DNA from: JAHEME01 sp034435035
Lineage (GTDB): Bacteria > Chloroflexota > Anaerolineae > Aggregatilineales > UBA3940
DNA length: 64,000 nucleotides
Assembly (NCBI GenBank): GCA_034435035.1
Contig: DAOTXW010000079.1
Span: 1-64,000 of the forward strand
Direction of reading: 5' to 3'
A program made the position numbers and the translations under genes. Under the pieces are notes generated by a model. That model made no database searches. It was not told the origin of the DNA and was given only the letters and a program-made list of their open reading frames with translations. Shown in pieces: positions 44,145-50,590 of the stretch (the stretch's first letter is position 1; each line of letters starts with the position of its first letter).

Positions 44145-45458
44145 TCAGCTCCCCCAGCCGCGCGTGAGTGGCACTTCTTCCAGCTCGCCTTTCGGCAGTC
44201 TGAGCCGGTAGATCCAGCGCACCATGGCCGGAGCGGCCACAAACAACAGGATGAGCGCCTGAATCACAGAGACCATGTGCCGGGACACACCCGTGCGGAT
44301 CTGCAGCACATCAGACCCCACGCGGAGCGCGCCAAAGATGATGGCCGAGGGGATCACGGCGATAGGATGGTTGGACGAGAGCAGGGCGACCGCGATGGCG
44401 TCAAACCCGTAGCCGGCCTGGAAGAAAGCCGGCATATAACGGCTCACGCCCTGTATCTCGATGGCTCCGGCCAGACCGGCCAGTGCGCCGGATAGCCCCA
44501 TCGCCAGCACGGTGGTCCAGCCTGCGCGTATGCCGGCATAACGGGCTGCGTCAGGATTAGAGCCGGTTGTCCGCAGCTCAAAGCCCACGGTAGTCTTCCA
44601 CAGCAGCCACCAGACGGCGACCGTCAGGATCAGCGCGATAACAAAGCCGAGATGCAGCCGGTCGCCGCGCGGGAACAGTCCGGGCAGGATTTCACTGAAG
44701 ATCGGCAGGTTGGCGCCAGGCAGGATGTAGGGCGTTCGGATAGTTGATGAAGCACCAGATGTATCGCGCATGGGGCCGTTAACCAGCCAGTCGGCCATAA
44801 AGATCGCGATCCAGTTCAGCATGATCGTGTTGATGACTTCATGGGCGCCCAGCCGTGCCTTGAGAACGCCGGGTATGGCACCCCACAGCGCACCTCCCAG
44901 CGTCCCGCCTAGCAGAGCGACGATGGCATGCAGAACAGGCGGTAGGGGCAGGGCATATCCGATGAACGCTGCACAGATCGACCCGACCATGAACTGACCC
45001 TCGGCGCCGATGTTGAACAGCCCGGCACGAAAGGCCAGCGCGACGGCCAGCCCCATCAGGATCAGCGGCGTGGACGCAACCAGGGTGTTGGTCAGAGCGT
45101 TGGTCTTCAGGAGCGACCCGTCCACCATCGCCGCATACCCGCGTACCGCCAGCGCCAGCCGATCAATGAACGAGGTGTCCTGGCCCGCAAAGAGGATGAT
45201 CATCAGCGCCCCGGCCAGGAAAGCGCTCAACACCGCCAGCAGAGGGATGATCAGGCCGCGCCCGCCGTCGGGCTGGCGCCACACCCAGTAGCCCCAGGTG
45301 CCTGCCATCAACAGAAGGGCCACAATACGCCCCGGCCCAAACGACCCTGCGCTGACACCGGATATGACCAGCCCGAGTATCAGCAGGGCGCCGATCACCC
45401 ATTGCATGATACCGGGTTTGAAGGTGAAGCCTTTAGATGGCTGCTCGGTTGTTGCCAT
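44145..45458 (-). CDS. ABC transporter permease, BmpC/YufP type
   Basis: Permease of 437 aa, longer than its partner because of three extra N-terminal helices (residues about 15-75). The core has GLAVALAFRAGLFNIGAEGQ (family hallmark near residue 140), VLKARLGAHEVINTIMLNWI, and FELRTTGSNPDAARYAGI (coupling region). About ten or more helices in total. It lies 26 bases after the ATPase gene. It belongs to a nucleoside or simple-sugar importer; the substrate is not readable from the permeases. Confidence 0.92.
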   Translation of the reverse strand: MATTEQPSKGFTFKPGIMQWVIGALLILGLVISGVSAGSFGPGRIVALLLMAGTWGYWVWRQPDGGRGLIIPLLAVLSAFLAGALMIILFAGQDTSFIDRLALAVRGYAAMVDGSLLKTNALTNTLVASTPLILMGLAVALAFRAGLFNIGAEGQFMVGSICAAFIGYALPLPPVLHAIVALLGGTLGGALWGAIPGVLKARLGAHEVINTIMLNWIAIFMADWLVNGPMRDTSGASSTIRTPYILPGANLPIFSEILPGLFPRGDRLHLGFVIALILTVAVWWLLWKTTVGFELRTTGSNPDAARYAGIRAGWTTVLAMGLSGALAGLAGAIEIQGVSRYMPAFFQAGYGFDAIAVALLSSNHPIAVIPSAIIFGALRVGSDVLQIRTGVSRHMVSVIQALILLFVAAPAMVRWIYRLRLPKGELEEVPLTRGWGS

Positions 45459-45484
45459 GAGGTTCCCATTCCCAGCTGCATCGA

Positions 45485-47308
45485 TCAGGGTGTAGTCTGC
45501 AGCGCCGGCTGCTTGTCGTGTTCTATGCCGGCCATCAGCAGCCCGAGTCGCTCGCGCGTTGCCTCGGAGGCAGGCATTTCTGCCACCAACTGACCATGGT
45601 AGATCACGATGATCCGGTCGGACAGAGACATAATCTCATCCAGCTCAGCCGAGACCAGCAGCACCCCGGCACCCGCATCGCGAGCCGCCACGATCTCGTT
45701 GTGGATGAACTCAATCGAGCCAATATCAAGGCCTCGGGTGGGCTGGCTGGCGATCAGGAGCCTGGGTTTACGCGTCAGTTCGCGAGCGACAATGACTTTC
45801 TGCTGATTGCCCCCGGAGAGGTTACCAGCCGGAATGAACAGGCTCGGTGTGCGGATGTCAAACTCGCTGATCAGCTGCTGGGCATGGTCAGCGATGTGCG
45901 CTTCGTCAAGGATGATGCCCTGGCTGAACGGTGGGTGGTAGTAATCAGAAAGGATCAGATTGTCTGCTACCGGGTAGGTTAGCACCAGCCCATAGCGCTG
46001 GCGATCTTCGGGAATATGCCCCGTGCCCAGGCTGGTCACCATGCGAGGCGGCCGCTGCGTGACATCCTGGCCCAGCACATGAATCGTACCGCCTTTGACC
46101 TCGCGCAGCCGCGTGATGGCTTCCACCAGCTCGGTCTGCCCATTGCCCTGCACCCCGGCTACCCCCACGATCTCGCCAGCTCGCAGTTGAAAGGATATTC
46201 CCTTAACAACCCGATGATGCCGATCGTCGTCAACCTGCAGGTTCTGCACATCCAGCACCACATCTGTCGGGTTGGGCTCGGACTTGCGTACCTGGAGCAG
46301 CACTTCACGCCCGACCATCATGCGCGCCAGCGATTCACGCGTCGCTTCAGCCGGCACGGTCACTCCCACTACCTGCCCCCGGCGTAGCACGGTGATGCGA
46401 TCTGCGATCGCCAGCACCTCCCGCAGTTTATGGGTGATGAAGATGATCGAGACTCCGCGCTCTGCCAGCCGCCGCATGACCTTGAACAGGTCGTCAGCTT
46501 CCTGCGGCGTGAGCACCGCAGTGGGTTCGTCGAGGATTAACACCTCCGCATCACGGTACAGCGCCTTGATGATCTCGACGCGCTGCTGCGCCCCCACGGG
46601 CAAGGCACTGACCAGCGCCTGCGGGTTGACGTCCAGGCCGAATTCGCGTGACAGAGCTTCGACGCGGCGGGCGACGCTCTGCTTGTCGAGCCAGCGCAGG
46701 TTGGCGATCCCGCCGATCAAGGCTCCAATCGCGGGCCAGGCCGGGATGGCAAACGGGCTGGCCAGCACCCTGCGTGAGAGGATCTCGTACAGCACGCCGA
46801 ACCCGACTCCTGTCAGCACGCCCATCAGGAAGTGTCCGATCCGGAGCTTCAGCCTGAGAAGGCCCAGCAGCAGGTAGACGGCGGTGACGATCACCCAGTA
46901 GATAGCGGCAGGCATGCCGCCCAGCAGCCACGCTATCCCGCCTCCGATGGCAGCTGCGGCTGCCGCACTGAGCAGCACACTCCCTGTTGTCGTCTCTTCG
47001 CCGATCATGATGTTCTCAGTCACGGTCATGACGGGCACCAGCATGAAATGCTGGTGAACCATGCCAATGCCGTGGCGGATAGCATCGCGGGGATCATGAA
47101 ATCGAACGACCTTGCCCCGGACCAAAATATCGCCTTCGTCCTGGTGGTATAGACCGTACAGAATGTTCATCAGGGTGGATTTCCCCGCCCCGTTCTCGCC
47201 CAGCAGGGCATGAATCTCGCCCTTCTCAAGGGCATAATCGATCTCTCTGTTGGCGATGACTCCGGGGAATCGCTTGGTGATGCCTCGGGCTTCAATGACA
47301 GGGGTCAT
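45485..47308 (-). CDS. Double-NBD ABC importer ATPase with four-helix membrane-like insertion
   Basis: RbsA/YufO-type ATPase, 607 aa rather than the usual 500-510. NBD1 has Walker A GENGAGKST (37-45), Q-loop Gln86, signature-like LPVGAQQRVEI (236-246) and Walker B LILDEPTA (257-264). NBD2 has a degenerate Walker A GVQGNGQTEL, normal for this family, with LSGGNQQKV and QPTRGLD. The extra length lies between TVTENIMIG (95-103) and KQSVARRVEALS (from 209), where relatives run straight on. The inserted segment (about 106-206) contains four hydrophobic stretches. The frame is continuous and all motifs on both sides are intact, so this is not an obvious frameshift. Operon order is lipoprotein, ATPase, two permeases. 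Confidence 0.92.
   Translation of the reverse strand: MTPVIEARGITKRFPGVIANREIDYALEKGEIHALLGENGAGKSTLMNILYGLYHQDEGDILVRGKVVRFHDPRDAIRHGIGMVHQHFMLVPVMTVTENIMIGEETTTGSVLLSAAAAAAIGGGIAWLLGGMPAAIYWVIVTAVYLLLGLLRLKLRIGHFLMGVLTGVGFGVLYEILSRRVLASPFAIPAWPAIGALIGGIANLRWLDKQSVARRVEALSREFGLDVNPQALVSALPVGAQQRVEIIKALYRDAEVLILDEPTAVLTPQEADDLFKVMRRLAERGVSIIFITHKLREVLAIADRITVLRRGQVVGVTVPAEATRESLARMMVGREVLLQVRKSEPNPTDVVLDVQNLQVDDDRHHRVVKGISFQLRAGEIVGVAGVQGNGQTELVEAITRLREVKGGTIHVLGQDVTQRPPRMVTSLGTGHIPEDRQRYGLVLTYPVADNLILSDYYHPPFSQGIILDEAHIADHAQQLISEFDIRTPSLFIPAGNLSGGNQQKVIVARELTRKPRLLIASQPTRGLDIGSIEFIHNEIVAARDAGAGVLLVSAELDEIMSLSDRIIVIYHGQLVAEMPASEATRERLGLLMAGIEHDKQPALQTTP
46691..46993 (-). other. Region encoding the hydrophobic insertion in NBD1
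   Basis: These codons give residues about 106-206 of the ATPase. The hydrophobic stretches lie near 110-130, 134-151, 157-177 and 186-203, separated by short basic turns (LRLKLR, SRRV), as in a four-helix membrane bundle. The position is between the Q-loop and the signature, in the helical subdomain that faces the permeases. Confidence 0.8.
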
Positions 47309-47397
47309 GAGCTTCTCCCTCGGTCAAGGGCTCAGGTTGAGGGGCAACGACCGTTCCGGCCTCAGCGCATTATAGTATGAAAGCGGGGCAAAGACCA

Positions 47398-47436
47398 ACT
47401 ATAAGAAAGGGGCTGCTCTTGGGCAGAACAGCCCCT
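47398..47436 (-). terminator. Hairpin with T-run after the BMP lipoprotein gene
   Basis: An 8-bp stem, 47408-47415 with 47429-47436, is followed on the minus strand by TTTCTTAT. It lies in the 155-base gap between the lipoprotein and the ATPase genes. Such placement commonly lowers expression of transporter genes relative to the abundant binding protein. Confidence 0.65.
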
Positions 47437-47463
47437 CCATATCCATACTGGATGCGGGAAAGG

Positions 47464-48534
47464 TTAATCCTCCCAGCCGGTGTCTACTGTGCCGGCAGCC
47501 AGGCCCTCACGCGCTGCGTCGACAGCATCCTTACATTCCTGAGGGATCTTGTCTTCCCAGTCGTGGTAGGGAGCCAGGCCCACACCGTTGTTGGCCACAG
47601 TTGCCAGGTTGACGCCTGCCTGGATCTCACCGGCCGCGAAGGCCTTGACGGCCTGGTTAGCCGCCACGTCCATGTTCTTGGCTGCGCTGGTCAGCAGCGA
47701 CGAGGCTACTTCCGGATAGGTGAAATACTGGTCCACGTCAACGCCGATAGCCATCAGCCCGGCCTCATGCGCCGCCAGCAGACCGCCGTTGCCCGTGTTG
47801 CCGCCAACGCCGAAGATCACGTCGGCATTGTTCGCCAGCTGCTCCTGGCCTGCCTGCTTCCCGGTGGCCGGGTCGTTGAAGTCGGGGATGTAGACGTTCA
47901 GCGTCTCAACTTCGGGGTTCACCGAGCGGGCGCCGGTCTGGTAGCCGGTGACGAACTTCTGTACCGGAGGGATTTCCATGCCCGAGACTGACCCGATGAC
48001 GTTGGTCTCGGTCATGCAGCCAGCCAGCACCCCGGCCAGGTAGCCAACCTCGTCCTCGGCGAACATCAGACTGGTGACATTCGGCAGCACATCCGCGTAG
48101 CAGTCGTCCGTCACAGTCTCGGCATCCCCCAAGCACTTCCCGTCAGCATCCGGGAAGTAAGCAAAATCGATGATCGCGAAGTGCACATCCGGATGGGCCA
48201 CAGCTGCCTTGGCTGTGGCATCGCCCATCAGGAAACCCACTGTGATGATCAGGTTGTAGCCTTCGCTCACGAAGTTCTCGATGTTTCGATCGTAGTCGGT
48301 TGGCGATTCAGACACAACGTAGGCGAAGTCCAGCCCGAGTTCTTCGGCAGCCTCGCGAGCGCCCTTGAGGGTGTATTCGTTGAAGCTGCGATCATTCTCG
48401 CCGCCGGTATCCAGTACCACCGCTATTCTAGCCTCGGCAGGCCCCTCTTCAGTGGCCGAGGTGGCTGTGCAGGCGCCCAGCAGCGCTGACAGCGCAAGCA
48501 GTACTGCAGCAAAAATCAGGATGCGCTTAGGCAT
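47464..48534 (-). CDS. BMP-family substrate-binding lipoprotein
   Basis: Extracytoplasmic binding protein of 356 aa for the adjacent ABC importer. The signal peptide ends in lipobox LLGAC (Cys near residue 22). The mature part begins RIAVVLDTGGENDRSFN, typical of BmpA/Med proteins, and continues FVSEGYNLIITVGF and GVDVDQYFTYPE. Two internal Cys in KCLGDAETVTDDCYAD may form a disulfide. Family members bind nucleosides such as inosine or guanosine. GGAGGAG eight bases before the ATG is the best ribosome site of the operon. It is first in the operon and followed by a T-tailed hairpin. Confidence 0.93.
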   Translation of the reverse strand: MPKRILIFAAVLLALSALLGACTATSATEEGPAEARIAVVLDTGGENDRSFNEYTLKGAREAAEELGLDFAYVVSESPTDYDRNIENFVSEGYNLIITVGFLMGDATAKAAVAHPDVHFAIIDFAYFPDADGKCLGDAETVTDDCYADVLPNVTSLMFAEDEVGYLAGVLAGCMTETNVIGSVSGMEIPPVQKFVTGYQTGARSVNPEVETLNVYIPDFNDPATGKQAGQEQLANNADVIFGVGGNTGNGGLLAAHEAGLMAIGVDVDQYFTYPEVASSLLTSAAKNMDVAANQAVKAFAAGEIQAGVNLATVANNGVGLAPYHDWEDKIPQECKDAVDAAREGLAAGTVDTGWED

Positions 48535-48687
48535 GTCCTATTCTCCTCCAGGTCCTCAATGATAGGTAAAGAGTAGACTTGCCAACAGATTGCGTCGCAG
48601 TAGATCCAGACAATCTAGGAGCAGGCACCTCCTCGGGGACAGGGCTCGCCATTCACTCAATTGCGAGCGAAGCGGAACGGCAAATCC

Positions 48688-48716
48688 AGTATAAGTCTCT
48701 TTTTGCCTGTGGGCAA
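48688..48716 (-). promoter_or_regulatory. Candidate promoter of the Bmp transporter operon
   Basis: On the minus strand TTGCCC (48711-48716), a 17-base spacer and TATACT (48688-48693) occur. The start codon is about 150 bases downstream, leaving a leader with two small inverted repeats (an AGGAG/CTCCT and an AGATTG/CAATCT stem). I do not recognise a known riboswitch. Confidence 0.45.
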
Positions 48717-48738
48717 GTACTCTGCTCTCTCAGATCAA

Positions 48739-48768
48739 ATGCGACTCGCGCGATAGAGGAGGTCGCAT
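48739..48768. repeat. Short inverted repeat in the 338-base gap
   Basis: ATGCGAC (48739-48745) and GTCGCAT (48762-48768) form a 7-bp stem around a 16-base loop, upstream of the Bmp promoter candidate. It could be an operator or a hairpin after the kinase gene. No T-run on either side. Apart from this and the promoter, the gap 48535-48872 shows nothing further. Confidence 0.3.
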
Positions 48769-48872
48769 GGATTCATGAGAACATTCTGCTGCCAGGACAC
48801 TCGCAAGCTGCGAAAACGCAAATGCTCCCCGATCAATATATTTCTATATCAGAGTCTTGCAGTTAGTATGTG

Positions 48873-50540
48873 CTATGCTTCGCCAATGCGAATGCTGAGG
48901 GTTTCACTCCATGGGCCGGCGTGGCTGCCGGCAGTGGCCCGGATCCGGTAATATAGCCGACCGGTCCGCCCCCACACCGGATGCCAGCGCGTGTCATCAG
49001 GCTTGACGCGGAACTCTTTCGCCGGGTTGAACCTCGGATTGTCAGCCTCCTGAATCTCGTAGCCACCTGCCCCCGGCGATTCCGACCACACCAGATGAGG
49101 TCGGTTGCGACTGTCCACGTGGCTGAGATCCAGCACCGGCCGGATCAGCCCGCCAACCGCTTCGCTCATATCCGCCGGTGCTGCATCGGATGACATATCC
49201 GGCCCGGGCTGCACAGGTGGCCGCTGATCCTGCTCACCCGCAGTACTAACGCCTGATATCTGCTCAGACACCAACGTCTGGACAGCCGGTGAAGCCGGGA
49301 GGGATTCGCTGCTGCCGTTGCTTGCCGGGGCCGCATCCGGGCCGCCTGCCTGCGGCACTATCAGCGGGCGCCACTCCACCACTGGGCCGCTGATCGCAGG
49401 CGCCTCAATTGCAGTAGGTCCGGGAGGCGGTGTCGCTGACCCGATCGGCCGGCTGGGAATCCAGACGGGCAGAGTCTTCTGGGCGGGCATCGCAGCAGGC
49501 GCAGAACGCTGCGCCTCGGGCACCGTTGGAGCGAGAGGCTCAGCAGGAAGCGGCGAGACAGCTGGAGGCTCATCGGCCACAGCAGGGCTTCCACCCGGCA
49601 GGATAGGTTGCCAGTCGCTGACCACCCGCGACAGCGATTCGCGGTGGTACAGCTCATTGATCACCTCGTACCAGGCTTTCATCGGCGGGCAGGCTTCGAG
49701 GTTTTCAGACGACCAGGCCTGTTCGAAAAGCTGTGCCAGCTGGCTGTGCAGGCCAGCCAGCACAGTATGCATCAGCTGGTAACGTGCGCAGTCCTGCTGC
49801 ATCTCAGCAGCGCCGAAGAAGTGCTCCTCATCCGACTCTTTGCGGATACGCGGATCATGCCAGGCCGCCATCTCACTGATCAGGATCGCGCCTGCGAAGC
49901 GGTCGGCAGTTGGCTTCCATAAGCCCTGTGAGGCTGTGCGGTGCGCATAGCCGTCTGTACCGGCTGGCAGCGCTGCCGGCGGCATAAAATCAGGTGAGTA
50001 AAGGTCCTCCACATCGATCAGATGCGCTCGCCGGGTAGTACCGTTGATGATGACATTCGGCCCGGCGATATCACAATGCGCCAGGCCTGACTCCTCCAGC
50101 GCAGACAGCACTTGGGCAGTCGCATTGGCAAAGGTCAGTGCATCCAGCCGGTTCAAAGGCGTGGCATTGATCACCATATCATACCAGGTCGAGCCGGTGA
50201 TCCACGGCATCAGCACGGCATATTCAAGATCAGGGTAGTCCTCGAGCACGTCATCGTGCCTGCCATAGTGCAGACACTCACGTGCACACACCTCAAGGCC
50301 GGGCCACTGGGAGAAGCGAGCCAGCGCGTCACATACATTCACCAGCTCCTGCAGGCGATAGGCTTCTTTGAACTTCTTGAGCGCATACAGCCCTCCGTCA
50401 GAGCCGGAGACCTGATAAACAAACGCCTTGCGCCCTTCCTGGCCAAACGCAAACCGAGGTACTGAGGGATGCGGTCTGATTTGGTAAACCTGCCCACCGA
50501 TCACGATCCGGTCATTGGGGTCCGGGTTGAATGCTTTCAT
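48873..50540 (-). CDS. Protein-kinase-like protein with C-terminal fibronectin-III-like module
   Basis: Protein of 555 aa. The kinase-like domain (about 1-310) has no classic glycine loop (GQEGRKAFVY), but keeps Lys55 in YALKKFK, catalytic His155-Cys-Asp157 with Asn162 (HCDIAGPNVII), and Asp176 in IDVEDLY, so it is probably active. It is followed by a Pro/Ala-rich linker (about 330-465), then an FnIII-like module (about 470-555) with WSESPGAGGYEIQEAD and YYRIRAT. ATG at 50540 matches the start of the paralogous kinase and has GAGGAA nine bases upstream. An ATG at 50627 would add a CSLCG-containing N-terminus overlapping the phosphatase gene. It is the last gene of the TerY-like cluster. Confidence 0.83.
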   Translation of the reverse strand: MKAFNPDPNDRIVIGGQVYQIRPHPSVPRFAFGQEGRKAFVYQVSGSDGGLYALKKFKEAYRLQELVNVCDALARFSQWPGLEVCARECLHYGRHDDVLEDYPDLEYAVLMPWITGSTWYDMVINATPLNRLDALTFANATAQVLSALEESGLAHCDIAGPNVIINGTTRRAHLIDVEDLYSPDFMPPAALPAGTDGYAHRTASQGLWKPTADRFAGAILISEMAAWHDPRIRKESDEEHFFGAAEMQQDCARYQLMHTVLAGLHSQLAQLFEQAWSSENLEACPPMKAWYEVINELYHRESLSRVVSDWQPILPGGSPAVADEPPAVSPLPAEPLAPTVPEAQRSAPAAMPAQKTLPVWIPSRPIGSATPPPGPTAIEAPAISGPVVEWRPLIVPQAGGPDAAPASNGSSESLPASPAVQTLVSEQISGVSTAGEQDQRPPVQPGPDMSSDAAPADMSEAVGGLIRPVLDLSHVDSRNRPHLVWSESPGAGGYEIQEADNPRFNPAKEFRVKPDDTRWHPVWGRTGRLYYRIRATAGSHAGPWSETLSIRIGEA

Positions 50541-50590
50541 AAACTGGGCTTCCTCAAACGACTCGCAGCCATCCTCGAGTGGAGGGATGG

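Noticed and set aside
46500..47000. Possibility that the ABC ATPase insert is a frameshift artefact
   Set aside because: Both flanks are in the same frame, no stop interrupts it, and the insert has coherent hydrophobic helices with basic turns rather than the Arg/Pro/Ser noise seen in other frames here.
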